Positions 12,938-21,196 of a stretch of DNA of 37,026 nucleotides are shown here, piece after piece (position 1 is the stretch's first letter; every line of letters begins with the position of its first letter). A program made the translations under genes and the position numbers. Source of the stretch: an uncultured Lachnospiraceae bacterium (lineage in GTDB: Bacteria > Bacillota > Clostridia > Lachnospirales > Lachnospiraceae); the NCBI GenBank assembly GCA_937950565.1, contig CALFCS010000099.1, positions 1 to 37,026 on the forward strand. The letters run 5' to 3'. Under the pieces are notes generated by a model. The model worked only from the letters and a program-made list of their open reading frames with translations, searched no databases and was not told the origin of the DNA.

Positions 12938-15487
12938 GTGGAGAAACAACGTAAAATCACACACTTTTTAAGGGATAGTATGGTTCTTATTTCCATTGTC
13001 TGTATCGGTGTTTTTATTTCTCTGGCATTCTATATGAATGCACAGAGTGAAAAGACCATTAATCAGGTGGGAAGCGTTTATATGGCCAGTATGAATGAGA
13101 GGATTTCCAAGCATTTTTCGACTATGGTTGACCTCAGGCTGACACAGCTTGATACGCTGGTGGAGACTATCCCGACGGGAGCAAGCGAAGATAATGAGGA
13201 AATGAGGGAATGGCTGGAGTATAATGGACAGATTCGGGGAATGGAGTCCATTGCTTATTATTTTGAAGATGGAAGCTTTGAAATGATTTATGGTACTCCG
13301 GTGGAGTCTGCGAATGCTGAGAAGTTCTTTAATGCTATGAAGAATAATGAAAGAACCGTTTCGGTAGGTATTACCGCAGAGGGGAAGCAGTCGGCCATTA
13401 TAGGCGTCCCTTTTGAAACAAAGCTTGCAGATGGAAGGAGAAGTATTGCGATTGTAGGAAGAATGCCGATAGAATATATCAGTGAAACATTGTCACTGGA
13501 TGAGGACAGCGGGTTGTTATATTCCTTTGTCATCCGGAAGGATGGAAGCTTTGTAGTCCGCAGTCAGGGCGCTACCAGAGAGAATTATTTTGAAAGAGCC
13601 AGAGCGATTTATGAAGAAGTAGAGGGGAAAAATGATGTTGAACAGTTCATTTCTGAGTTGCAGAAGGCTATGGAGAATGGGCAGGATTACTCTGCTATGT
13701 TTAAAATGGATGGAGAACGCCGTCAGATGTATTGTTCCGGTCTCCCGTCTTCAGAGTGGTATCTGATTACAATTCTGCCTTATGGTACGTTAAATGAGGC
13801 AATAGAGAAACAGAGCCAGCAGTCGCTTATTGTATTCCTGGGAAGCTGTACCTTGATTTTGCTGGCATTGCTCTTTGTATTTATAAGATATTTCCAGATG
13901 AATAAGGCACAGGTCCATGAGCTGGATGAGGCCAGACAGGAAGCAGAGGAGGCGAACAGGTCGAAGAGTGAATTCCTTTCCAATATGAGTCATGATATTC
14001 GTACGCCGATGAATGCGATTGTGGGGATGACTACGATAGCATTAACGAATATCAATGATAAGATGCGGGTGGAAAACTGTCTGAAAAAGATTGTGTTGTC
14101 CAGTAAGCACCTGTTGGGATTAATTAACGATGTGCTTGATATGTCCAAGATTGAAAGCGGTAAAATGATTTTGAATGTGGAACTGGTTTCTCTCCGGGAT
14201 ATTATGGATGCTATTGTCAGTATCGTACAGCCGCAGATTAAGGCAAAGAAGCAGAGATTTGATGTATTTATTTATGATATTACATCAGAAAATGTTCTGT
14301 GTGACAGTGTACGTCTGAATCAGATTCTTTTGAACCTGCTGTCCAATGCGATTAAATTTACTCCGGAGGGCGGCTCAATTGAAGTGGCGCTGCACGAAAA
14401 GGAATCTCCAAAAGGAGATGATTATGTTCGGATTCTGCTTCAGGTGAAAGATACCGGAATTGGTATGTCAGAAGATTTCCAGGAGCATATTTTCGATTCC
14501 TTTACCCGTGAGGATAATAAACGTGTTCAGAAAACAGAAGGAACCGGTCTTGGAATGGCCATTACAAAATATATTGTAGATGCGATGGGTGGAGAGATTG
14601 ATATAAAGAGTACGCAGGGCGTCGGCACGGAATTTAACGTGCAGCTGGATTTTGCGCGTACGGATGAGCAGGAACAGGATATGCTCCTTCCTGATTTTAC
14701 TATGCTGGTAGTTGACGATGACAGACAGCTCTGTGAGAGTACGACAGCCTCTCTGAAATCCATTGGTATCCAGGCGGAGTGGACACTGGATGGTGAAAGT
14801 GCAATTGAGATGGTAGCCCAGCACCACAAACAGCATAAAGATTATCATATTATTCTGCTGGATTTGAGACTGCCGGGTATGGATGGTATAAAGACAGCGA
14901 GAGAGATGAGAAAGCAGCTGGGTAATGACGTACCGATTCTGCTCATCTCTGCTTATGACTGCAGTGATATTGAAGCCGAGGCACGTGAAGCGGGAATTAG
15001 TGGATTCCTGTCCAAACCGCTCTTTAAGTCTACTTTGTACTATGGGCTGAAGCAGTATATCGATTCTCCGGAAATTGTATCCGTGCCTGAGAAAGAGAAT
15101 ATTAATTTTACCGGAAAACGAATTCTTCTGGCAGAGGATAATGAATTGAACTGGGAAATCGCCAGTGAATTACTTAAGGAGCTGGGACTGGAACTGGATT
15201 GGGCGGAAAATGGGCAGATATGTGCAGATATGTTCCAGAAGTCTCCGGAAGGATTCTACGATGCGATATTGATGGATATCCGTATGCCTGTTAAGAATGG
15301 TTATGAAGCCAGTGAGATGATTCGGAGTATGGATCGTTCAGATGCATCTATTCCTATTATTGCTATGACTGCAGATGCCTTTGCAGAAGATGTTCAGAGA
15401 TGCCTGGATTACGGCATGAATGCACATGTGGCGAAACCGATTGATATAAAAGAAGTTTCTCGTCTTTTGAACAAGTATATTAATTGA
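12938..15487 (+). CDS. Hybrid sensor histidine kinase with two receiver domains
   Basis: An inner-membrane kinase of 849 residues. The start is GTG 12938, with GGAGG at 12924-12928 inside the end of the HPt gene. TM1 is ~13-34 (MVLISIVCIGVFISLAFYM). An extracytoplasmic sensor of ~255 residues resembles Cache domains. TM2 is ~293-316. HisKA has His352 in SNMSHDIRTPMNAIVG. HATPase_c has LLSNAIKFTPEGG, DTGIGM and GTGLGMAI. REC1 starts ~589 with Asp642 in LLDLRLPGMDG; REC2 starts ~727 with Asp780 in LMDIRMPVKNG. The expected route is His352 to a receiver Asp, to HPt His60, to Asp60 of the c-di-GMP enzyme. Two receivers allow branching or a phosphate sink. The signal is unknown. Confidence 0.94.
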   Translation: MEKQRKITHFLRDSMVLISIVCIGVFISLAFYMNAQSEKTINQVGSVYMASMNERISKHFSTMVDLRLTQLDTLVETIPTGASEDNEEMREWLEYNGQIRGMESIAYYFEDGSFEMIYGTPVESANAEKFFNAMKNNERTVSVGITAEGKQSAIIGVPFETKLADGRRSIAIVGRMPIEYISETLSLDEDSGLLYSFVIRKDGSFVVRSQGATRENYFERARAIYEEVEGKNDVEQFISELQKAMENGQDYSAMFKMDGERRQMYCSGLPSSEWYLITILPYGTLNEAIEKQSQQSLIVFLGSCTLILLALLFVFIRYFQMNKAQVHELDEARQEAEEANRSKSEFLSNMSHDIRTPMNAIVGMTTIALTNINDKMRVENCLKKIVLSSKHLLGLINDVLDMSKIESGKMILNVELVSLRDIMDAIVSIVQPQIKAKKQRFDVFIYDITSENVLCDSVRLNQILLNLLSNAIKFTPEGGSIEVALHEKESPKGDDYVRILLQVKDTGIGMSEDFQEHIFDSFTREDNKRVQKTEGTGLGMAITKYIVDAMGGEIDIKSTQGVGTEFNVQLDFARTDEQEQDMLLPDFTMLVVDDDRQLCESTTASLKSIGIQAEWTLDGESAIEMVAQHHKQHKDYHIILLDLRLPGMDGIKTAREMRKQLGNDVPILLISAYDCSDIEAEAREAGISGFLSKPLFKSTLYYGLKQYIDSPEIVSVPEKENINFTGKRILLAEDNELNWEIASELLKELGLELDWAENGQICADMFQKSPEGFYDAILMDIRMPVKNGYEASEMIRSMDRSDASIPIIAMTADAFAEDVQRCLDYGMNAHVAKPIDIKEVSRLLNKYIN

Positions 15488-15533
15488 TAGAATGAAGAAT
15501 TTTAAATGAAATCATTTAGGAAAGCTGGAAATT

Positions 15534-16037
15534 ATGGGAGAACAATTGACGGAAAGTGATGTTAAGAAAATAAAAGAAGAGATTGAATACCGCAAGCTGG
15601 TTGTCCGGAAAAAGGAATTGGAGGCGGTGAAGGAAGCCAGGGCACAGGGAGACTTGAGTGAAAATTTCGAGTATAAGGCGGCAAAACAGGATAAGAACCG
15701 GAATGAGAGCCGTATCCGTTATCTTGAGAGAATGCTGAAAAATGCAAGGATTGTGTCCGATGAATCAAAGGATGACGAGGTCGGGATTAACAATACGGTG
15801 ACCGTATATTTCGAAGACGATGATGAGACAGAGACCTACCGCCTGGTAACTAGTGTAAGGGGAAATTCCATGCAGGGATTAATTAGCATCGAATCCCCAA
15901 TGGGAAAAGCGCTTCTCGGACATAAGGAAGGAGACCGGGTACTGGTGCGGACGAACGGCGACCAGGGATATTATGTGGTGATTCGGAAAATTGATAAGAC
16001 TACGGATGACTCTGGAGATGTGTTGCGGAAATATTAG
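15534..16037 (+). CDS. greA: Transcription elongation factor GreA
   Basis: GreA enters the RNA polymerase secondary channel and stimulates cleavage of backtracked transcripts. At 167 residues it has the family length. The N-terminal coiled coil (~1-80) carries the tip signature ARAQGDLSENFEYKAAK with the acidic pair Asp and Glu that coordinates magnesium; usual SENAEY reads SENFEY. The C-terminal FKBP-like domain contains SIESPMGKALLGHKEGD. AGGAAAG lies ~10 nt before the ATG. It follows the kinase gene by 46 nt with no visible terminator and may partly share its transcript. GreB is excluded by the tip motif and by its usual absence in Firmicutes (family knowledge). Confidence 0.93.
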   Translation: MGEQLTESDVKKIKEEIEYRKLVVRKKELEAVKEARAQGDLSENFEYKAAKQDKNRNESRIRYLERMLKNARIVSDESKDDEVGINNTVTVYFEDDDETETYRLVTSVRGNSMQGLISIESPMGKALLGHKEGDRVLVRTNGDQGYYVVIRKIDKTTDDSGDVLRKY

Positions 16038-16065
16038 CAGGAGATGGGAAATATTTAATCTTTTG

Positions 16066-16093
16066 TTGCAAAATAACAGGATAAGAGTATAAT
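16066..16093 (+). promoter_or_regulatory. Promoter of thiamine salvage operon
   Basis: TTGCAA (16066-16071), 16-bp spacer, consensus TATAAT (16088-16093). Initiation near 16100 places the whole TPP aptamer in the leader RNA. Confidence 0.65.
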
Positions 16094-16111
16094 AAGTGTG
16101 TAACAAATTTA

Positions 16112-16206
16112 ACAAAAGGGGAGCTTGCGTATCAAGCAGGCTGAGAGTAGGCTGAATTGCCTAGACCCGTTACCTGATTTGGATAATGCCAACGTAGGGA
16201 TATAAC
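16112..16206 (+). ncRNA. TPP riboswitch (THI-box) aptamer
   Basis: All conserved blocks of the thi-box are present in order: GGGGAGC near 16118, GGCTGAGAGTAGG (16139-16151), a variable arm, then CCTAGACCC, GTTACCTGATTTGGATAATG and CCAACGTAGGGA (to ~16200). The CTGAGA element binds the pyrimidine of TPP. It lies directly before a thiamine salvage operon and upstream of a terminator hairpin. Confidence 0.96.
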
Positions 16207-16220
16207 GTGTGTAATTTTAG

Positions 16221-16253
16221 CGGATATGCCAGGTTTTGGTATATCCGTTTTTT
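16221..16253 (+). terminator. Riboswitch-controlled terminator
   Basis: CGGATATGCC (16221-16230) pairs with GGTATATCCG (16238-16247), one G-T pair, 7-nt loop, then TTTTTT. It lies 15-20 nt after the aptamer and is followed at once by GGAGG and thiM. This fits transcription termination when TPP is bound; the antiterminator partner was not worked out. Confidence 0.85.
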
Positions 16254-16264
16254 GGAGGTTTTTT

Positions 16265-17086
16265 ATGTTAGGAAATTGTATGGATCATGTAAGGAATACC
16301 GTGCCTCTTGTGCACAACATCACCAATTATGTGACGGTTAATGATGTGGCAAACATCCTGCTTGCGTGCGGGGGAAGCCCGATTATGTCGGATGAGCCGG
16401 AGGATGTGGAAGATATTACAGCTATCTGCGGAGGGCTGAATATTAATATCGGGACTCTGAATAAGAGGACGATTGAAGGAATGTTTGCGGCAGGGAGAAA
16501 GGCGAATGAATTAGGACATGCACTGCTTCTTGACCCGGTAGGGGTAGGGGCGGGCGCGCTTCGCACCGGGACAGCAATGAAACTGATGAAGGAGCTTAGA
16601 TTCGATGTAATTAAAGGAAATATTTCTGAGATTAAGACACTTGCGCTTGGAAGCGGAACAACAAAGGGCGTGGATGCTGACGTGGCAGATGCGGTGACGG
16701 AAGAAAATCTTGATGAAGCAGTGGTATTTGTGAAAGATTTTGCTGCGAAGGTGGGCTGCATCATGGCGGTAACAGGGGCAATTGACCTGGTCAGTGACGG
16801 AGAAAAATGTTATGTCATCCGAAACGGTCGGCCAGAGATGGAAAAGATTACAGGAACCGGCTGCCAGCTTGCTGGCATGATGACGGCATTTCTTGTAGCA
16901 AATCCGGATGCAAAGCTTGAAGCGGCAGCCGCGGCAGTATGTGCCATGGGGCTTGCCGGGGAGATTGGGTGGAGCAGGATGCAGGATGGCGACGGCAACT
17001 CTACCTATCGTAACCGGATTATTGATGCAGTTTATCATATGAATGGTGAAATATTAGAAAAAGGAGCAAAGTATGAAGTGCGGTAA
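16265..17086 (+). CDS. thiM: Hydroxyethylthiazole kinase ThiM
   Basis: ThiM phosphorylates the thiazole alcohol (HET) with ATP to give HET-P for thiamine salvage. Start ATG 16265 follows GGAGG (16254-16258) by 6 nt; the in-frame ATG at 16226 lies inside the terminator stem and is rejected, leaving 273 residues. Ribokinase-fold signatures: VPLVHNITNYVTVNDVAN, LLDPVGVGAG, VIKGNISEI and GTGCQLAGMMTAF with active-site Cys200. It is the first gene behind the TPP riboswitch and overlaps thiE by 14 nt. Confidence 0.96.
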   Translation: MLGNCMDHVRNTVPLVHNITNYVTVNDVANILLACGGSPIMSDEPEDVEDITAICGGLNINIGTLNKRTIEGMFAAGRKANELGHALLLDPVGVGAGALRTGTAMKLMKELRFDVIKGNISEIKTLALGSGTTKGVDADVADAVTEENLDEAVVFVKDFAAKVGCIMAVTGAIDLVSDGEKCYVIRNGRPEMEKITGTGCQLAGMMTAFLVANPDAKLEAAAAAVCAMGLAGEIGWSRMQDGDGNSTYRNRIIDAVYHMNGEILEKGAKYEVR

Positions 17087-17756
17087 AAAAGATTTATTGT
17101 TGTATGCAGTGACGGATAGAAGCTGGCTTGGCGGGGATACGCTCTATAGTCAGGTAGAGGCTGCCATTAAGGGCGGCGTAACGTTTGCACAGCTTCGTGA
17201 AAAGGAGCTTGACCAGGAGCATTTCCTGGAGGAAGCAAAGGAAATCAAGAAATTGTGCAGAAAATATAAGATTCCGTTTGTGATTAACGATAATGTGGAG
17301 ATTGCCCTTGCCATGGATGCAGACGGTGTGCATGTAGGCCAGAGTGATATGGAGGCCGGAGATGTGCGGGCAAAGCTGGGAGCGGATAAGATTATCGGAG
17401 TATCTGCCCAGACGGTAGAGCAGGCGCTTCTTGCAGAGGCAAGGGGAGCAGATTACCTGGGAGTCGGCGCTGTATTTCATACAGGCTCGAAGGCAGACGC
17501 AGATGACATAAGTCATGAAACATTAAGAGAAATCTGCAGGGCAGTTAAGATTCCGGTCATTGCAATCGGCGGAATCAACAGGGAAAATGTATCAGAGCTT
17601 GCAGGGAGCGGAATTTGTGGGATTGCAGTCATCAGCGCTATTTTTGCCGCCGCGGATATTGAAGAAGCAGCAAGGGAGCTAAAGACAGCCACGGAAAAAG
17701 CGGTAATGATAACAGGGGAAACAGAAGGAGAGCAGACTGGAAGGAAAAAGAGATGA
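17073..17756 (+). CDS. thiE: Thiamine-phosphate synthase ThiE
   Basis: ThiE joins HMP-PP and HET-P to make thiamine monophosphate. The TIM-barrel protein has LYAVTDRSWLG, the substrate-binding GGVTFAQLREKELDQ, FVINDNVEIALAMDADGVHVGQSD, GADYLGVGAVFHT and AIGGINRENV. At 227 residues it is slightly longer than usual because of a charged C-terminal tail (ETEGEQTGRKKR). AAAAGGAG stands before the ATG inside the end of thiM, and its stop overlaps the HAD gene start as ATGA, so translation is probably coupled. Confidence 0.95.
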   Translation: MKCGKKDLLLYAVTDRSWLGGDTLYSQVEAAIKGGVTFAQLREKELDQEHFLEEAKEIKKLCRKYKIPFVINDNVEIALAMDADGVHVGQSDMEAGDVRAKLGADKIIGVSAQTVEQALLAEARGADYLGVGAVFHTGSKADADDISHETLREICRAVKIPVIAIGGINRENVSELAGSGICGIAVISAIFAAADIEEAARELKTATEKAVMITGETEGEQTGRKKR

Positions 17757-18430
17757 TAAAAGGAGCTATTTTTGACGTGGACGGAACGCTTCTGGATTCC
17801 ATGGGAATCTGGGAAGATGCAGGGAAACGGTATTTACATAGTATTCGTGTCGAACCGGAGGAAAACTTAAGCACTGTTCTTTTTTCCATGACGTTGGAGG
17901 AGGGAGCTATCTATGTGAGGGAGCGATATTCCCTTTCCCAGACAGTGCCGGAAATTGTGCAGGGAGTTCTGGATGAAGTCCGTGACTTTTATTATGAAGA
18001 AGCGCCTCTCAAGGAGGGCGCAAAAGAGCTTTTGCAAGCTCTGGCGGAAAGAAAGATTCCGATGGCCGTGGCAACTTCCAGTGAGAGGGAGTATGTGGAA
18101 GCGGCATTTCGAAGACTTCATATCCGGCAGTATTTCAAAGAAATATTTACCTGTTCGGAAGTGGGAGCGGGAAAGAGCCAGCCGTTGATTTATGAGACGG
18201 CGGCAAACTGTCTTGGGACAAAGCCGGAGGAGACATATGTGTTTGAGGACGTACTTCATGCAATTCGTACAGCAAATGGCGCAGGCTTCCAGACGGTTGG
18301 AATCTATGATAAATATAGCGAGAAAGATCAGGAGGAAATTAAGAGGCATGCGTCTTTTTATTTACCAGATTTTAAGAATATAGAAAGGAAAGTGAAAAAT
18401 GAGAACGGCATTAACAATCGCTGGAAGTGA
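17753..18430 (+). CDS. HAD-family phosphatase in thiamine salvage operon
   Basis: A 225-residue HAD hydrolase of the beta-phosphoglucomutase-like type. Motif I IFDVDGTLLDSM carries nucleophile Asp8 and acid/base Asp10. An alpha-helical cap follows, then motif II VATSSERE, motif III lysine near GKSQPLIYE and motif IV VFEDVLHA. Tight coupling (4-nt overlap with thiE, 32-nt overlap with thiD) suggests a role in the pathway, for example dephosphorylating thiamine monophosphate or a pyrimidine phosphate. That is inference from context; the substrate cannot be read from sequence. Confidence 0.85.
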   Translation: MIKGAIFDVDGTLLDSMGIWEDAGKRYLHSIRVEPEENLSTVLFSMTLEEGAIYVRERYSLSQTVPEIVQGVLDEVRDFYYEEAPLKEGAKELLQALAERKIPMAVATSSEREYVEAAFRRLHIRQYFKEIFTCSEVGAGKSQPLIYETAANCLGTKPEETYVFEDVLHAIRTANGAGFQTVGIYDKYSEKDQEEIKRHASFYLPDFKNIERKVKNENGINNRWK

Positions 18431-19217
18431 TTCCAGTGGAGGCGCCGGTATTCAGGCAGACATCAAGACGATGACCTGTAATGGGATATATGCCATGAGT
18501 GCGATTACGGCACTGACAGCACAGAATACAATCGGCGTAACAGGAATTATGGAGGTAACTGCAGACTTTTTGGGAGAACAGCTGGATAACATTTTTACTG
18601 ACATCCGTCCGGATGCGGTAAAGATTGGGATGGTATCAGGAAGCCCGTTGATTCAGAAGATTGCGGAGAAGTTAAAGGAATATCAGGCAGAAAAGATTGT
18701 AGTAGACCCGGTGATGGTGGCAACCAGCGGCTCGAAACTAATCAGCGACGATGCGATTAATGCGTTGAAGGAGTACCTGCTTCCGATGGCGACTGTGCTG
18801 ACTCCGAACATTCCTGAGACGGAAGTATTATTGGGGATGGAGGTAAAGTCAGAGGAGGACATGATTGCGGCGGCAAAAGCAATCAGTGAGACATATCATT
18901 GCGCCGTATTGTGCAAGGGCGGACATCAGTTAAATGATGCCAATGATCTGCTGTATCGTGATGGCTCTTACAAATGGTTCCGCGGGAAGCGGATTGATAA
19001 TCCGAATACCCATGGCACAGGCTGTACCCTGTCCAGTGCAATCGCTTCGAATCTGGCAAAAGGATTTGATTTGGACACATCGGTAGAACGGGCGAAAGAA
19101 TATATATCCGGCGCACTGTCTGCGATGCTTGCTCTTGGAAAAGGGAACGGACCGATGAATCATAGTTTTGAACTGAAGGGCAGATTCATGGAAGGGGAGG
19201 TGCAGACTCATGAGTGA
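18399..19217 (+). CDS. thiD: Hydroxymethylpyrimidine/phosphomethylpyrimidine kinase ThiD
   Basis: ThiD phosphorylates HMP to HMP-P and then to HMP-PP, the pyrimidine substrate of ThiE. 272 residues, ribokinase fold: N-terminal TIAGSDSSGGAGIQADIKT, KIGMVSG, VVDPVMVATSG, LTPNIPETEVL and the ATP/anion-hole segment NTHGTGCTLSSAIASNL. AAAGGAAAG precedes the ATG within the end of the HAD gene. Its end overlaps cytX by 8 nt. With no thiC or thiG genes here, the operon points to salvage of imported pyrimidine. Confidence 0.95.
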   Translation: MRTALTIAGSDSSGGAGIQADIKTMTCNGIYAMSAITALTAQNTIGVTGIMEVTADFLGEQLDNIFTDIRPDAVKIGMVSGSPLIQKIAEKLKEYQAEKIVVDPVMVATSGSKLISDDAINALKEYLLPMATVLTPNIPETEVLLGMEVKSEEDMIAAAKAISETYHCAVLCKGGHQLNDANDLLYRDGSYKWFRGKRIDNPNTHGTGCTLSSAIASNLAKGFDLDTSVERAKEYISGALSAMLALGKGNGPMNHSFELKGRFMEGEVQTHE

Positions 19218-20373
19218 AAAACGTACCTCTCTCTTTGAAAATGGATTGATCTGGTTTGGGGCAGGAGTATCGATTGCAGAGATTCTGACTGGAACCTACC
19301 TGGCTCCGCTGGGATTCGGGAAAGGTCTGGCTGCAATTTTAATTGGTCATCTGATTGGATGTCTGATGCTTTTCCTCGCAGGAGTGATTGGGGGAAAAGT
19401 GAGAAAAAGTGCAATGGAAACCGTAAAAATGAGCTTCGGAGAAAAGGGAAGTCTTCTCTTTGCCGCACTCAATGTATTGCAGCTTGTAGGATGGACAGCA
19501 ATCATGATTTATGACGGGGCGCTGGCGGCAGATGGTGTGATGCATACCGGGCGCTGGGTGTGGTGTCTTGTCATTGGAGCGCTGATTATTCTGTGGATTG
19601 TTATTGGAATTACGAATCTTGGACAAGTCAATGTAGTTGCCATGACAGCGCTGTTCCTTCTCACGCTGATGCTGTGCAAGGTCATTTTCTTTGATGGAAA
19701 TGTGGCAGGAATGATAAACGGTGAAAGCATGAGCTTCGGCGCGGCGGTGGAATTATCCGTAGCAATGCCTTTGTCCTGGCTTCCGCTCATCAGTGATTAT
19801 ACTAGGGAAGCAAAAGAACCGGTAAAAGCATCCGCTGTCAGCGCAGTCATTTATGGAATTGTAAGTTGCTGGATGTATGTCATCGGTATGGGCGCGGCAA
19901 TTTATACCGGTGAATCAGATATTGCGCAGATTATGGTAAAAGCGGGGCTTGGAATCGCAGGGCTTCTGATTATTGTATTTTCTACGGTAACGACGACATT
20001 TCTGGATGCATATTCCGCAGGGGTATCCGGAGAAACGATTGTGCCACGGCTAAACGGCAAATATGCAGCGGTGTTTGTAACAATTATCGGAACGGTGGCA
20101 GCAATCGTATACCCGATGGATAATATTACGGATTTCCTGTATCTCATTGGCTCTGTATTCGCACCAATGATTGCAATTCAGATAGCGGACTTCTTTATCC
20201 TGAAGAAGAATTACAGCCGGAAGATGGTGAATGCGCAGAATCTTTGTGTGTGGGCAGTTGGATTTGTCCTTTACAGGATGCTGATGCAGATAGATATTCC
20301 GGTCGGAAATACACTTCCGGATATGGTGATTACGATTATCCTGTGTGTGTTAGTGGGAAAGATAATCCGATAG
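19210..20373 (+). CDS. cytX: CytX-type hydroxymethylpyrimidine permease
   Basis: A cytosine/purine-permease-family (NCS1) transporter of 387 residues with about ten to twelve hydrophobic helices. The N-terminal consensus LIWFGAGVSIAEILTGTYLAPLG and the segments NVLQLVGWTAIMIYDGA and SWLPLISDYTREAKEP are typical of CytX, the putative HMP transporter found behind TPP riboswitches. GGGGAGG stands at the end of thiD. As last gene of thiM-thiE-HAD-thiD-cytX it supplies the pyrimidine that ThiD phosphorylates. The HMP assignment rests on family and context, not on residues. Confidence 0.92.
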   Translation: MSEKRTSLFENGLIWFGAGVSIAEILTGTYLAPLGFGKGLAAILIGHLIGCLMLFLAGVIGGKVRKSAMETVKMSFGEKGSLLFAALNVLQLVGWTAIMIYDGALAADGVMHTGRWVWCLVIGALIILWIVIGITNLGQVNVVAMTALFLLTLMLCKVIFFDGNVAGMINGESMSFGAAVELSVAMPLSWLPLISDYTREAKEPVKASAVSAVIYGIVSCWMYVIGMGAAIYTGESDIAQIMVKAGLGIAGLLIIVFSTVTTTFLDAYSAGVSGETIVPRLNGKYAAVFVTIIGTVAAIVYPMDNITDFLYLIGSVFAPMIAIQIADFFILKKNYSRKMVNAQNLCVWAVGFVLYRMLMQIDIPVGNTLPDMVITIILCVLVGKIIR

Positions 20374-20388
20374 ATTTATAATGAAACA

Positions 20389-20434
20389 AGAAGAGGAATG
20401 TATCCTGATATTTTATAGAATACATTCCTCTTCT
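20389..20434. terminator. Perfect 15-bp hairpin between convergent units
   Basis: AGAAGAGGAATGTAT (20389-20403) and ATACATTCCTCTTCT (20420-20434) are fully complementary around a 16-nt loop. No clear T-tract follows on either strand, but the position between the convergent cytX and AbiEii-like genes suggests a bidirectional terminator or an RNA-stabilising hairpin. Confidence 0.5.
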
Positions 20435-20447
20435 GTACAATATGATT

Positions 20448-21182
20448 TTATCTTTCTAAAGCCCTATGCTTTTCTTTGGGAAGTACATCTTTAATATATA
20501 ACTTTACCGCGTGATATAATTCCTCGAACGGTGGCTTATTCACACCACCCGTAAAGCGGAACTTTTCGTAAGAGTGTTGTAAATCCCCGGTCCTGTGAAG
20601 AAAGCCGTTAAAAGTATCCAAGTTTTTGTCGCTGTTTTTTAGCGTTTGAATAACATCGGCTCTGTCAAAATCAAAAACCTTTGAAATATAATACAGGTCT
20701 ACGACATCTTTTACTCTGCGGAACACCTTGTCGGTAGAGATGGCAGAAACCTTATCGGCTATCATTTGAGAAGGGGATACACCACGAAAACGCAATCCCT
20801 CCACTTCATAAAGCTTTGTAGGAGGAATAGGGCGGTTTACATCAATATCCATAGAAAAGAGTATTTCGCCCGTTTCTCGGTCGGTTAGTTCAAAACCAGC
20901 AGAGCGTCCTTTACCATACATTCGGTAAATGCTAACTTCTAAATCAATGCCATATTTTTTAATAGCACTTTGTAAGGATTCAACCATCTGCTCGGCTGTC
21001 GGTGGCGTGTCAGAGTTCCAGTTGGCGTCAATATCTACGGTATGGCGAGTATCTTCTGTGAAGCCTGCTTCAAGCAGACAGGCTTTAAGCACCATAGAAC
21101 CCTTAAAACTAATGGGAATTCCACTGTCATATATAGCCTTCATTACCTCATACATCAGTTTTTCTTCTGCTGTAATATTCAT
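20448..21182 (-). CDS. AbiEii/AbiGii-type nucleotidyltransferase toxin
   Basis: A 244-residue protein of the AbiEii nucleotidyltransferase group, toxins of type IV-like toxin-antitoxin and phage-defence modules. The polymerase-beta-like core shows FKGSMVLKA (Gly28-Ser29) followed by TVDIDANW (Asp50-x-Asp52), a further acidic strand FSMDIDVNR, and the family's distal block MIADKVSAIS...VFRRVKDVVDLYYI. Ribosome site AGAGGTGA lies 8 nt before the ATG. Translation begins 14 nt after the upstream XRE-type gene, in the antitoxin-toxin order usual for AbiE pairs. It lies between the thiamine operon and an SLH gene, beside a gene relic, which suggests horizontal arrival. Confidence 0.85.
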   Translation of the reverse strand: MNITAEEKLMYEVMKAIYDSGIPISFKGSMVLKACLLEAGFTEDTRHTVDIDANWNSDTPPTAEQMVESLQSAIKKYGIDLEVSIYRMYGKGRSAGFELTDRETGEILFSMDIDVNRPIPPTKLYEVEGLRFRGVSPSQMIADKVSAISTDKVFRRVKDVVDLYYISKVFDFDRADVIQTLKNSDKNLDTFNGFLHRTGDLQHSYEKFRFTGGVNKPPFEELYHAVKLYIKDVLPKEKHRALER

Positions 21183-21196
21183 TAAAAAATCACCTC

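Noticed and set aside
16226..16264. thiM start at 16226
   Set aside because: This ATG is inside the riboswitch terminator stem; GGAGG precedes ATG 16265.
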